64,000 bases of DNA, taken from contig DATFYM010000166.1 of the NCBI GenBank assembly GCA_035315065.1, forward strand, positions 1 to 64,000, written 5' to 3'. Numbering within the stretch: the stretch's first letter is position 1; each line of letters starts with the position of its first letter. The notes beneath the pieces were generated by a model. It saw nothing but the letters and a program-made list of their open reading frames with translations, was not told the origin of the DNA and ran no database searches. Both the position numbers and the translations under genes were made by a program. Positions 55,263 to 63,369 of this stretch are shown here, in pieces. The DNA comes from DATFYM01 sp035315065. Lineage in GTDB: Bacteria > Acidobacteriota > Terriglobia > UBA7540.

Positions 55263-56268
55263 CCGCTCCACTCCACTCGCCCGCTTCGTTTCGGTAATCC
55301 AGTTCCGCCACCACCGTGCGATTATCGCGCCACTGCGGTTCCACCTTGACGTAAAGTTCCAAAAACACCTTGGGCGGGAGCAGTTTTTCAAGTTCCAGCC
55401 GGGCTTCGGTGCCAATCTGCTTCAGGCGCTCGCCACCGGCCCCGATCACGATCGGCTTCTGCGACTCCTTTTCCACCACCACCGTGGCGCTGATCCGTGT
55501 CAGGGTCGGCGTCTCTTCGAATTGATCGATCAGCACCGCCGTGACGTAAGGCATTTCCTGCCGCGTGTGGCTGATGATCTTTTCGCGAATGATTTCGGCA
55601 GCGAGAAAGCGCTCCGGCTGATCGGTGTAAACATCCGGCGGGAAATACTGCGGACCTTCCGGCAGTAGCTTAACCACCGCCGTGAGGAGCTCGTCGAGAC
55701 CCGCACCGGACTTGGCGGAAATGGGAATGATCTCCGCAAAATCGTACAGCTTCGAATAGCGGTCGATCAGCGGCAGCAAGCGTGGCTTGTGAATCTTGTC
55801 GATTTTGTTCAGCGCCAGGATAGTGGTCGGCGAGTATTGCCTCAGCAGTTCGATCGCGAACTGGTCGCCTTTGCCAAACTTCTCTGCCGCATCAACAATG
55901 AGGAGCGCCAGATCGCGCTCCTGGAGCGCCTGTCGAACGAACTCCATCATCTGCCGGTTGAGGCCCGAGAGTGGTTTGTGGATGCCCGGCGTATCCATGA
56001 AGATGATCTGCGCGCCGGGCCGGTTGGCGATGCCGAGAATCCGATTCCGCGTGGTTTGTGGGACAGGAGTCACGATCGAGACCTTCATCCCCACCAGAGC
56101 GTTGATCAACGTGCTCTTGCCCGCGTTGGGCCGCCCCACGATGGCGACGAAACCAGACTTGTGGGAAGAGAGGGAGTCGGGAGTAGGGAGTGGGGAATCG
56201 GGAGCTGGGCCTTGCGAGTCCGCGATGAGGATTCGAGACTCGTCTGCGGTGGTCCTCACTTTTGCCAT
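55192..56268 (-). CDS. era: GTPase Era with repeat-derived ends
   Basis: Ribosome-assembly GTPase (358 aa; usual about 300). The G1 motif is GRPNAGKS, G3 DTPGIHK, G4 NKID; the C-terminal KH domain has GAGGERLKQIG. Residues 1-36 (with SPLPTPDSLSS) and about 335-358 (SEAGSQESGVGSEESEG) are largely translated heptamer DNA, so the conserved core runs from SGFVAIVGRPNAG to about residue 332. It lies downstream of corC in the phoH-ybeY-corC-era order. Confidence 0.95.
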   Translation of the reverse strand: MAKVRTTADESRILIADSQGPAPDSPLPTPDSLSSHKSGFVAIVGRPNAGKSTLINALVGMKVSIVTPVPQTTRNRILGIANRPGAQIIFMDTPGIHKPLSGLNRQMMEFVRQALQERDLALLIVDAAEKFGKGDQFAIELLRQYSPTTILALNKIDKIHKPRLLPLIDRYSKLYDFAEIIPISAKSGAGLDELLTAVVKLLPEGPQYFPPDVYTDQPERFLAAEIIREKIISHTRQEMPYVTAVLIDQFEETPTLTRISATVVVEKESQKPIVIGAGGERLKQIGTEARLELEKLLPPKVFLELYVKVEPQWRDNRTVVAELDYRNEAGEWSGADSEAGSQESGVGSEESEGDVNCE

Positions 56269-56338
56269 TTGCCCTTTGCCTTTCTTGCTTTCTGCCTTCT
56301 GCTTACTGCCTACTGCCGACTGCTTACTGCTTACTGTC
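56165..56338. repeat. Heptamer arms flanking the era start (GGGAGTA and GCAGTAA)
   Basis: 56168-56206 has GGGAGTCGGGAGTAGGGAG units inside the era 5' coding region. 56263-56336 has TTGCCATTTGCCCTTTGCC and TACTGCCTACTGCCGACTGC units reaching the corC 3' end. Confidence 0.7.
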
Positions 56339-57610
56339 CGTAATGTCCGCCGCGGGCTCCGCCGGTGGCGTCACCTTGAGTCGCACCTTGAGCACCGTCC
56401 GCTCGCTGGCCTCCAGCACTTCGATCGCCAGCCCGTCCGCTTCCACTTTCTCGCCCGGCGCCGGAACGTGACCCAGTTCGGCCAGCACCAGACCGCCGAC
56501 AGTGGAATAGTCGCGGCCTTCTACATCGACGTGGAGCCGGTCGGCGACATGCGAGAGCTCGGTGGTACCCGCCGCCAGATACGTGTTCTCCGATTCCTGC
56601 ACGAGATCGTCGGGGTGCGGTTCAGCTTCGTCGCGAATCTCGCCCACGATCTCTTCCACCAAATCCTCAACCGTCACCAGCCCCGCGACGCTTCCATACT
56701 CGTCGATCACAATCGCGAGCTGGTTGGTCGACTGTTGCAGTTCCTTCAATAGCTCGGTATTGCGCTTGGTCTCCGGCACGAAGGCCACGGGCCGCACTAA
56801 TTGACGCAGGTTCGCCTTCGATTGCTCGTCGGTGGGCACCGCCAGCAGGTCGTGCACGTTGATGATGCCTTCCATGTGATCGAGGTCGCCCGCGTAGACG
56901 GGATAGCGCGAGTGCCGGGTCTCCCGGAAAAGCTGGCGCAACGCTTCCACCGGCTGATTGATGTCGAGGGCGGCGATTTCCGGGCGCGGGGTCATCACTT
57001 CGCGCACCACCTTGTCGCCGAACTCCACCACCGATTGCAGCATCTCGCCCTGGCCCTTCTCGATCAGCCCCTCCTTCTCGCCTACTTCGATGAGATCCTC
57101 GAATTCGTCCTGGGTGTTAGGTTCTTCAGGCTTCGTCTCCTCGGACTCGAGCAGGCGCGTGATGGTGGCTGAAATCAGGATGGGGAAAGTGAGCGGCACG
57201 GCAGCAAAAACGGCAACGCGCAGCAGCGGCAGCCACTGCTCCAGGATCGCTTCCGGCTCGTCGTGTCGCGCCACCATGAGGAAAGGAATCAACTGGTCCA
57301 CGATGGCCACCACGCTCAAAACCACCAGCAGGGCCACGCCGAGGTTTTCCCAGAGGCGTCCAGGCTGAAGCACGAACAAGAGTCCGGTGAGGCCCACGGC
57401 GAAGAAGGCCATGAGCACCCCGTGTAGCGCGGAGATCGAAATGCCCACACGCTCGCGGTCCGCCTGAAAACGACGGCCGGGCTGCGGCTGAAAAAGCCGG
57501 CGCCCCGCCACCGACGGAAGCCTGCGCATCAGCAGGCGCAGATACGAGGCCACCGAACTGACGCCGACGAGAGCGGCGAGAGCCAGAATCCAGAGGAGAG
57601 TAAGCAGCAT
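56324..57610 (-). CDS. CorC/HlyC-family CBS-domain membrane protein
   Basis: About 428 aa from ATG 57610; an upstream ATG at 57643 would add 11 residues (MPFALCLLIFF) translated from repeat DNA. Several transmembrane segments cover residues 1-140 (CNNM/DUF21-like), followed by a CBS pair (VMTPRPEIAALDINQPVEAL, AIVIDEYGSVAGLVTVEDL) and a C-terminal CorC_HlyC domain (DYSTVGGLVLAELGHVPAPG). Possible magnesium/cobalt efflux regulator. Confidence 0.9.
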   Translation of the reverse strand: MLLTLLWILALAALVGVSSVASYLRLLMRRLPSVAGRRLFQPQPGRRFQADRERVGISISALHGVLMAFFAVGLTGLLFVLQPGRLWENLGVALLVVLSVVAIVDQLIPFLMVARHDEPEAILEQWLPLLRVAVFAAVPLTFPILISATITRLLESEETKPEEPNTQDEFEDLIEVGEKEGLIEKGQGEMLQSVVEFGDKVVREVMTPRPEIAALDINQPVEALRQLFRETRHSRYPVYAGDLDHMEGIINVHDLLAVPTDEQSKANLRQLVRPVAFVPETKRNTELLKELQQSTNQLAIVIDEYGSVAGLVTVEDLVEEIVGEIRDEAEPHPDDLVQESENTYLAAGTTELSHVADRLHVDVEGRDYSTVGGLVLAELGHVPAPGEKVEADGLAIEVLEASERTVLKVRLKVTPPAEPAADITDSKQ

Positions 57611-57611
57611 A

Positions 57612-57713
57612 AAGAAAATCAAAAGGCAAAGGGCAAATGGCAAAGGGCAAAAGTGAAGAGCGTAGGGTTCTTAACCTTTGCCTTTTGCCATTTGCCTTTT
57701 GCCATTTGATTTG
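57612..57713. repeat. Inverted heptamer element (GGCAAAG / CTTTGCC)
   Basis: Left arm AAAAGGCAAAGGGCAAATGG, right arm CCTTTGCCTTTTGCCATTTG. It spans the ybeY-corC junction and enters the ybeY 3' end. Confidence 0.8.
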
Positions 57714-58282
57714 TTCTTGCTTTCTTCCGCGATCCCCAGCCTTTCCCGGAGCGAAAGTTCGATCGCCGTCATCTCTCCGTGGTCGGTCGCATGGTCGTAG
57801 CCGAGCAGGTGCAAAAGTCCATGAAGAATCAGCCAGCGGATCTCGTTCTCCGTCGAGTGTCCTTCCTGCCGGGCATTAGCCCGAGCCGTCTCGGCGGAGA
57901 TGACAATATCGCCCAAGAAATGGCGCCACTCGGCGTTAGAAACTGGAAACTGGAAACTGGAAACTCGATCCTTTCGGCCACGGTTTGGGTTTCCCCTAGG
58001 GTGTTGACCTTCGTCTCGCGAGTTTCGACTCTCCAGTTTCCAATTTCCAGTTTCTGACTCCGAGTCTGCCTCCCACGGAAACGAGAGCACATCCGTGGGT
58101 CGGGTCTGGCCACGATGCGTAGCGTTCAGTCGCTCCATCTCCCTGTCGCCCACGAAGCACACGTTGAAGTCGCGCCGCCCCAGTTTCAAGAGTGTGCGCA
58201 GACGCCTGACGAAGACCTTGGTGCCCGCGACATCGATGGCGACACTCTTTTGCCGGTTGATGACCACGTTCAGCACTCGCAA
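57671..58282 (-). CDS. ybeY: Endoribonuclease YbeY with an in-frame repeat insertion
   Basis: rRNA-maturation metalloprotein, 203 aa; usual length is about 150-160. The metal motif is HGLLHLLGYDHATDH (three His). Between the conserved PTDVLSFPWEAD and HFLGDIVISAE lies a roughly 45-residue stretch (about 74-118, ending VSSFQFPVSN) encoded by a complete heptamer element (ACTGGAA arms). The C-terminal end (KSNGKRQMAKGKG) also comes from a neighbouring element. Confidence 0.92.
   Translation of the reverse strand: MRVLNVVINRQKSVAIDVAGTKVFVRRLRTLLKLGRRDFNVCFVGDREMERLNATHRGQTRPTDVLSFPWEADSESETGNWKLESRNSRDEGQHPRGNPNRGRKDRVSSFQFPVSNAEWRHFLGDIVISAETARANARQEGHSTENEIRWLILHGLLHLLGYDHATDHGEMTAIELSLRERLGIAEESKNKSNGKRQMAKGKG
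57929..58063. repeat. Heptamer element inside ybeY (ACTGGAA / TTCCAGT)
   Basis: Left arm AAACTGGAAACTGGAAACTG, right arm CTCCAGTTTCCAATTTCCAG. The core contains a second short word pair (CTTTCGGCC). Its 135 nt are a multiple of three, so the reading frame is kept. Confidence 0.82.
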
Positions 58283-58339
58283 TCAAACCAGGTACTGCTA
58301 CTTCGAAACTTCTCTGTGCCTCGCATAGAATAGGAGCTC

Positions 58340-58515
58340 AACGCAGAGGCCACAGAGGTGCAGAGACTACCCTTCCCCCGAATCCCGTGAGCGCGATGGC
58401 GAAAGCCTTTTGCTTCGAGCGTCCAACGAAAAGAATTCACCTCGAACATCACGGAAGCGCACCCCGACACCCCTGTTCTCTGCGACTCTGTGGCTCCGTG
58501 AACTCTGCGTCGAGT
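58340..58515. repeat. Inverted pair between phoH and ybeY (ACGCAGAGGCCACAGAG)
   Basis: ACGCAGAGGCCACAGAGGTG (58340-58359) is mirrored by GCGACTCTGTGGCTCCGTG and ACTCTGCGT near 58480-58515. The roughly 115-nt core shows no gene. Confidence 0.65.
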
Positions 58516-58547
58516 TCTGGTTCTTCGAGTGCAAGCGAGCCAGCCGG

Positions 58548-58608
58548 CTCTTCTACGAGTTTCGAGTTTCGATCTTCGAGTTTCGCACTTCGAGTTTCGA
58601 TTCGCGCC
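58548..58608. repeat. Heptamer arm at the phoH 3' end (CGAGTTT)
   Basis: Repeats ACGAGTTTCGAGTTTCGATC in register. On the minus strand it encodes the final residues of PhoH (SKLEVRNSKIETRNS). Confidence 0.75.
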
Positions 58609-59572
58609 CGTTGTCGGCGGCGGCGGCCTTCGACTGGTCGAACTCCTCGTAGGCACGGATGATGCGCTGCACCAGGCTATGGCGCACCACGTCGCGCTCG
58701 GTGAAGTAGACGAAGGCGATTCCCTCCACCCGCGAGACCACGTCGATAGCCTCGATCAGGCCGGAGCGCCGCTCGCTGGGCAGGTCGATCTGGGTGATGT
58801 CGCCGGTAACCACCGCCTTGGAGTTGAAGCCCAGCCGCGTCAGGAACATCTTCATCTGCTCGCTGGTGGTATTCTGCGCTTCGTCGAGGATCACGAAAGC
58901 GTCGTTCAGCGTCCGCCCGCGCATGAAGGCAATGGGTGCGATCTCGATGATGCTTTTCTCGATGTACCGCTCCACCCGGTCGGGATCCAGCACGTCGTAA
59001 AGCGCGTCGTAAAGCGGACGCAGGTAGGGGTTCACCTTCTCCTGGAGCGTGCCGGGCAGGAAGCCGAGGCGCTCGCCCGCCTCCACCGCCGGCCGCGCCA
59101 GAATGATGCGGCTGACTTCCTTGGTCAGCAGCGCGTCCACCGCCATGGCCACCGCCAGATACGTCTTGCCGGTGCCGGAGGGCCCGATGCCGAACACCAT
59201 GTCGTGCCGTTCGATGGCGTCCACGTAGCGGCGCTGGTTGAGGCTCTTGGGCGCAATCGACTTCTTGCCGAAGGCCCGCGGGCGGCCGGCTTCCGCCAGG
59301 CCCTTCAGCGTCGCGGTGGGATCCTGTGCCAGGATGCGCAGGAACGATTGCACGTCCCCGGCCTCAAAGCGGGCGCCGTGGGCCACCAGATCGGCGTAGT
59401 CTCCCACCAGTTGCTGCGCGCGTTGCACGTTGCGCTCCGAACCCTCAATTTCGAGCTGATCGTCTCCGAGGTGCGTGGTGACGCCGAAACTCTTCTCCAA
59501 CAGTTTCAGGTTTTCGTCGAACGTACCAAACAATTGTTCGACGCCTTTTTCGACCTTTACACTGGTTTTCAT
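58553..59572 (-). CDS. phoH: PhoH-like ATPase
   Basis: 339 aa. An N-terminal KH-like region (about 15-75) is followed by a P-loop ATPase with Walker A GIGPSGTGKT, Walker B VILDEAQN and the typical LARPAVEAGERLGFLPG. It is the first gene of the conserved phoH-ybeY-corC-era order, linked to RNA metabolism and ribosome maturation. The last 15 residues come from a heptamer element. Confidence 0.94.
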   Translation of the reverse strand: MKTSVKVEKGVEQLFGTFDENLKLLEKSFGVTTHLGDDQLEIEGSERNVQRAQQLVGDYADLVAHGARFEAGDVQSFLRILAQDPTATLKGLAEAGRPRAFGKKSIAPKSLNQRRYVDAIERHDMVFGIGPSGTGKTYLAVAMAVDALLTKEVSRIILARPAVEAGERLGFLPGTLQEKVNPYLRPLYDALYDVLDPDRVERYIEKSIIEIAPIAFMRGRTLNDAFVILDEAQNTTSEQMKMFLTRLGFNSKAVVTGDITQIDLPSERRSGLIEAIDVVSRVEGIAFVYFTERDVVRHSLVQRIIRAYEEFDQSKAAAADNGRESKLEVRNSKIETRNS

Positions 59573-59770
59573 ACGGAGATGGGTACCTCGCGAGACCCAA
59601 GCATCAGAAGGTAGGATTCACGCCGGGAAGTAAACAGACGGTGGGCCCGGTCAGGCCGAAAGCGACGAGGCTCGAAATGAATGATCGATGCATTCCCTCA
59701 TTAATTACCATACCAAGCACGCCGCCTAAAGTCAATACCCTCTGGGAGCGCGGGCGTCCCGCCCGCCCTT

Positions 59771-60149
59771 TAAAAGCGGCTAGTGGTTAGCAAGAGAAGT
59801 TGAAGGTCGAAGGTTGAAGAGTCAAGGCAGGTCCTTCAATTGGAGAGGGTGTATACTCATTAGCATGGAGAAAATAAAAATCGAACAGCACAGTTTTGCG
59901 GGGAGCTTGTGGTGCAGCGGTTGGCTGTTTACCATCGGGTTTCTACACCTGACTTTTTGGAAGGGCGTCCTGGCGATTCTGTTGTGGCCGTACTATCTTG
60001 GTGCAGCGTTCAGCTCGCTGCTGCACTAATCAAGATCGACCACTTTATGCCGAATCGCCTGCACCACGCGGAACCCTCCCCTTTCGCTCTTGAACTCAAA
60101 CCTCGAAGTTTCGACTTCTCTTGCTAGCCACTCGCCACTAACCACTTCT
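59771..60149. repeat. Inverted arms bracketing a small gene
   Basis: Left arm (59771-59822): CTAGTGGTTAGCAAGAGAAG, then GGTCGAAGGTTGAAG. Right arm (60104-60149): CGAAGTTTCGACTTC, TCTTG, then CTAGCCACTCGCCACTAACC. The order of words is mirrored, so this is one element whose core (about 280 nt) holds the small membrane protein gene. Confidence 0.7.
59865..60029 (+). CDS. Small membrane protein, conserved type
   Basis: 54 aa starting MEKIKIEQHSFAGSLWCSGW, with two hydrophobic helices (FTIGFLHLTFWKGVLAILLW and YLGAAFSSLL). I recall similar unannotated short proteins in other bacteria, so I take it as real. A GTATACT -10-like box lies at about 59851-59857, but the GGAGAGGG is 16 nt from the ATG, so initiation is uncertain. 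Function unknown. Confidence 0.6.
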   Translation: MEKIKIEQHSFAGSLWCSGWLFTIGFLHLTFWKGVLAILLWPYYLGAAFSSLLH

Positions 60150-60210
60150 GACGCGCTCGCGTGTAAAATGGATGCCGGCCAGATCGACACTCGAGCCAAG
60201 GAGGAGCGCC

Positions 60211-61680
60211 ATGCGCAAGAGTCTTTGCCTTATGGGCCCTATCGGCGTGATAGCAGCGGCGTTGCTAGTGGCGGCAACGTTGCGCGCCCAGGGCCAGCTT
60301 TCCAAGCTGGTGCAGGATTTCGTCAAGGTGAGCGCTCCGGTGGTGGCGCTGGAGCACGTCCGCGTCATCGACGGCACGGGAGCCGCGCCCGCCGAGGATC
60401 AAACGGTGGTGATCGAGAACGGACGTATTCGCGCCGTGGGCAGTGCCGGAAGCACAACGCCGCCGCCGGGCGCCCAGGCGCTCGACCTCAGCGGTTACAC
60501 CGTGATTCCCGGCCCCGTCGGCATGCACGACCACTTGTTTTATCCCAGCCAGTTCGCGGAGCGCGCTTCGGCCGGCCGGGTGGTCCTTTACAACGAGATG
60601 GGCTTCAGCTTTCCGCGGCTGTATCTGGCCGGCGGGGTCACGAGCCTTCGCACCACGGGCAGCGTAGAGCCTTATACGGACCTGAGCCTGAAGAAACTCA
60701 TCGACCAAGGTGAGACGCCCGGACCCAAGATCCACGTCACCGGGCCTTATCTGGAAGGCCCGGGAGCCTACACGCCTAACATGCACGAGCTTGCAGACGC
60801 GGAGGACGCAGCGCGCACGGTCAACTATTGGGCCGCGGAAGGCGCGACCTCTTTCAAGGCCTACATGCATATCACGCGCGCCGAACTCAAGGCGGCGATC
60901 GAGGCTGCGCACGGGCGCGGCATCAAGGTGACCGGCCACCTGTGCAGCATCGGTTTCATGGAGGCCGCCGCGCTGGGGATCGATGACCTCGAGCATGGTC
61001 TCTTCGTGGACACCGAGTTCGACCAAGGCAAGCAGCCCGACGTGTGTCCCTCGCAACAACTCACCGCCGCGACGATGGCCGACCTCGACGTGGAAAGCGC
61101 GCCGGTGCAGGGCATGATCCGCGACCTGGTGAGCCACCACGTGGCCGTGACTTCCACCCTGCCGGTCTTTGAGATCTCCGTGCCGGACCGGCCTCCCCTC
61201 CAGACGCGTGTGCTGGACGTACTCTCCGGGCCGTCAAGGATCGATTACCTCACCACGCGTGCCCTGGTGGGCCAGCGCGAGCACTCCAACGCGTCGACGA
61301 ACCTGGGCAAAGAAATGCAGTTCGAACGCGATTTCGTCAAGGCCGGCGGCCTGTTGCTGGCCGGACTCGATCCCACCGGTTATGGCGGCGTAGTGGCCGG
61401 CTTCGGCGATCAGCGGGAAGTGGAACTGCTGGTGCAGGCCGGCTTCTCGCCGACCGAAGCCATCCACATCGCCACCGAAAACGGAGCACAGTTCCTTGGC
61501 GAAGCCGACAAGATTGGAACCGTCGCTCCCGGCAAATTGGCGGACCTGGTGGTGGTCCATGGCAATCCTGCCGCCAACATTGAGGACATCGAGAAGGTGG
61601 GGATCGTCTTCAAGGACGGCGTCGGATATGACTCCGCCAAGCTGATCGAGTCCGTGCGCGGCGCCGTGGGGCTGCGCTGA
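60211..61680 (+). CDS. Secreted amidohydrolase (imidazolonepropionase-like)
   Basis: 489 aa from ATG 60211, with AAGGAGGAGC upstream. Signal peptide 1-27 (PIGVIAAALLVAATLRAQGQ). Metal-dependent hydrolase fold: VIPGPVGMHDHLF (HxH ligands), SFKAYMH (Lys), VTGHLCS (His), GLDPTGYGG and the C-terminal GTVAPGKLADLVVVHGNP. Similar to amidohydrolases of Acidobacteria with unknown substrates. Its last 54 nt are duplicated at 62288-62341. Confidence 0.9.
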   Translation: MRKSLCLMGPIGVIAAALLVAATLRAQGQLSKLVQDFVKVSAPVVALEHVRVIDGTGAAPAEDQTVVIENGRIRAVGSAGSTTPPPGAQALDLSGYTVIPGPVGMHDHLFYPSQFAERASAGRVVLYNEMGFSFPRLYLAGGVTSLRTTGSVEPYTDLSLKKLIDQGETPGPKIHVTGPYLEGPGAYTPNMHELADAEDAARTVNYWAAEGATSFKAYMHITRAELKAAIEAAHGRGIKVTGHLCSIGFMEAAALGIDDLEHGLFVDTEFDQGKQPDVCPSQQLTAATMADLDVESAPVQGMIRDLVSHHVAVTSTLPVFEISVPDRPPLQTRVLDVLSGPSRIDYLTTRALVGQREHSNASTNLGKEMQFERDFVKAGGLLLAGLDPTGYGGVVAGFGDQREVELLVQAGFSPTEAIHIATENGAQFLGEADKIGTVAPGKLADLVVVHGNPAANIEDIEKVGIVFKDGVGYDSAKLIESVRGAVGLR

Positions 61681-61682
61681 CC
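61629..61682. repeat. Direct repeat copy A (3' end of amidohydrolase)
   Basis: 54 nt starting TGACTCCGCCAAGCTGATCG; 50 of 54 bases match copy B at 62288-62341. Confidence 0.9.
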
Positions 61683-61807
61683 GGCACCCGCACCCTCGCG
61701 AAATCAATGTAATGCGAGATGTTCTTAGCGGGAATGCCCAGCGGTGGACGATGGCAGTACCAACTATTGAAGGAACACTGTTTCACGATCAGTTGGGGAG
61801 GCAAGAA

Positions 61808-62290
61808 ATGAGAACTGTGATTCGGTTTGCGCTCAGTTTACTCTTGATGTTTTCCAGTCTTGCGGCTGTCGCCACGAACGGCCTAGCAAGCGATTTTGAT
61901 CTCCTCAAGCAAAAACTCGATGGACGGTGGACTTTTTTCGAAGACAAAGAAAAGTATGAAACGACATTCGAGCCGATCTCGCATGGGGCCGCGTTGCTGG
62001 AAAGAAACGCGGGATTCACGGTGGTCTATTATCCTGATGGCGGTTCGATGATGATGACCCTATTTACGAAGGACGGCTATCAGGTCAGACTGCGCGGTCA
62101 CGGAATTGACCAGAAGTCCTCTTCCATAGACTTCGCTTTTCAAGATGCGACCAATTTGCCTGCCGGCGCCACTTATATCAACGGCCTGACCCTGACATTC
62201 AAGGACAAAGATCACATAGTCGAGAAATGGAAGATGGTCGATGCCAGCGGGTCCCAGTCCAGCTTCGACTTTGAGCTGACGCGAAAGTGA
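61808..62290 (+). CDS. Secreted hypothetical protein, probably inserted
   Basis: 160 aa. Signal peptide 1-26 (IRFALSLLLMFSSLAAVATN), then a beta-rich body (GRWTFFEDKEKYETTFEPIS, TFKDKDHIVEKWKMVDASG) that resembles DUF1579-like or lipocalin-like proteins, though no family is certain. GGGAGGC precedes the ATG. Its base composition is lower in GC than both neighbours, and its stop codon is the first base triplet of repeat copy B, so it looks like an insertion between duplicated ends. Confidence 0.75.
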   Translation: MRTVIRFALSLLLMFSSLAAVATNGLASDFDLLKQKLDGRWTFFEDKEKYETTFEPISHGAALLERNAGFTVVYYPDGGSMMMTLFTKDGYQVRLRGHGIDQKSSSIDFAFQDATNLPAGATYINGLTLTFKDKDHIVEKWKMVDASGSQSSFDFELTRK

Positions 62291-62341
62291 CTCCGCCAAG
62301 CTGATCGAGCCCGTACGGGGCGCCGTCGGGCTGCGCTGACC
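62288..62341 (+). pseudogene. Direct repeat copy B: C-terminal remnant of a second amidohydrolase
   Basis: Reads DSAKLIEPVRGAVGLR-stop in the coding frame, against DSAKLIESVRGAVGLR in copy A. Three of the four base differences are synonymous, which suggests that it evolved as a coding paralogue before the rest of that gene was lost. Confidence 0.75.
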
Positions 62342-62342
62342 C

Positions 62343-63083
62343 GTGGCCTCAAGCGACAACCTGCGGACAGGGATGGGCAATATGGGTGACGTGAGAATCC
62401 CCGTGAACTCCGGCGATTTGCCGGCATTCGTTTCGGTCCCCGAGCAGGGCGCGCCGTGGCCCGGTGTGGTGGTGCTCCACGACGTCGGGGGCATGACGGA
62501 AGATCTGCGTAACCAGACGCGTTGGCTGGCACGCGAGGGATTCCTGGCAGCGGCTCCGGACTTGTTCTTCCGCGGCCGGATGAAATGTCTCTTCGCCATC
62601 GCGCGAGACCTGAAGGCGCGGCGAGGCCCGACCTACGACGACGTGGAGGCTGTTCGCACCTGGTTGGTCCGGCAAGAGGGATGCACGGGCAAGATCGGTG
62701 TCATCGGGTTTTGCATGGGAGGCGGGTTCGCGCTACTACTCGTGGCGGGTTATGGATTCGGAGCGGCGAGCATAAACTACGGCGGGCAGTTGCCGGAGGA
62801 CGCCGCGACCTTTCTGGCGCGGGCATGCCCGATTGTCGCGAGCTATGGGGCCAAGGACCGCTGGAACCGGGGCGTGGCGCAGAAGTTAGAGCAGACGCTC
62901 GCCGCCGTAGGTGTGGCTCACGACGTGAAAGAGTATCCGGAAGCGGGGCACTCGTTTCTCAACAATCCCGGCACCTGGTGGTTCAAGGCGCTGCGCGTGA
63001 TTCACATTGGGTATGACGAACCGGCGGCGGAAGATGCGCGGCGGAGGATCGTCAGCTTTTTTCGGCGGCATTTGGGCAGTTAG
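62343..63083 (+). CDS. Dienelactone hydrolase family protein
   Basis: 246 aa (GTG 62343; ATGs at 62373 and 62382 are alternatives, none with a strong ribosome-binding site). The alpha/beta hydrolase fold has the Cys nucleophile in GVIGFCMGGGFA, GVVVLHDVGGMTEDLRNQTR and the catalytic His in YPEAGHSFLN; Asp is in SYGAKDRWN. Possibly cleaves dienelactone-like esters. It begins immediately after the remnant copy B. Confidence 0.9.
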   Translation: MASSDNLRTGMGNMGDVRIPVNSGDLPAFVSVPEQGAPWPGVVVLHDVGGMTEDLRNQTRWLAREGFLAAAPDLFFRGRMKCLFAIARDLKARRGPTYDDVEAVRTWLVRQEGCTGKIGVIGFCMGGGFALLLVAGYGFGAASINYGGQLPEDAATFLARACPIVASYGAKDRWNRGVAQKLEQTLAAVGVAHDVKEYPEAGHSFLNNPGTWWFKALRVIHIGYDEPAAEDARRRIVSFFRRHLGS

Positions 63084-63369
63084 GGAGGGCAGTGCTCACC
63101 TCCGGACGCGCAAGTCGGCCTTAAAGGGAAAACTCGGGACGGAGAAACACACTTCGACGCCCGAATCCCATCTTAAGGGCGAGCGGCTGCAAACGCTGAA
63201 AGCGAAAAGCCCGCCGGCAGCCGGGCCCGGCAGTGAATGAGGCGAACGGCAAAGTCCGTGAAACACATTTGATTCTCACCGCTCCGAGATGCGCCTATAC
63301 TGACCGTATGTCGACCTCAGTATCAACTTCGGGAGTCGCCTTCAGCGCCGCGATAGGTTTCGCGCCTAC
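63084..63369. other. Intergenic region before the P-loop ATPase
   Basis: No gene is supported. A GC-rich hairpin (GCCCGCCGGCAGCCGGGC) lies at about 63210-63227. A TATACT box is at 63296-63301, but no good -35 was seen. Confidence 0.4.

Noticed and set aside
58529..59614. Plus-strand frame (361 aa) opposite phoH
   Set aside because: Antisense shadow; phoH has clear Walker motifs.
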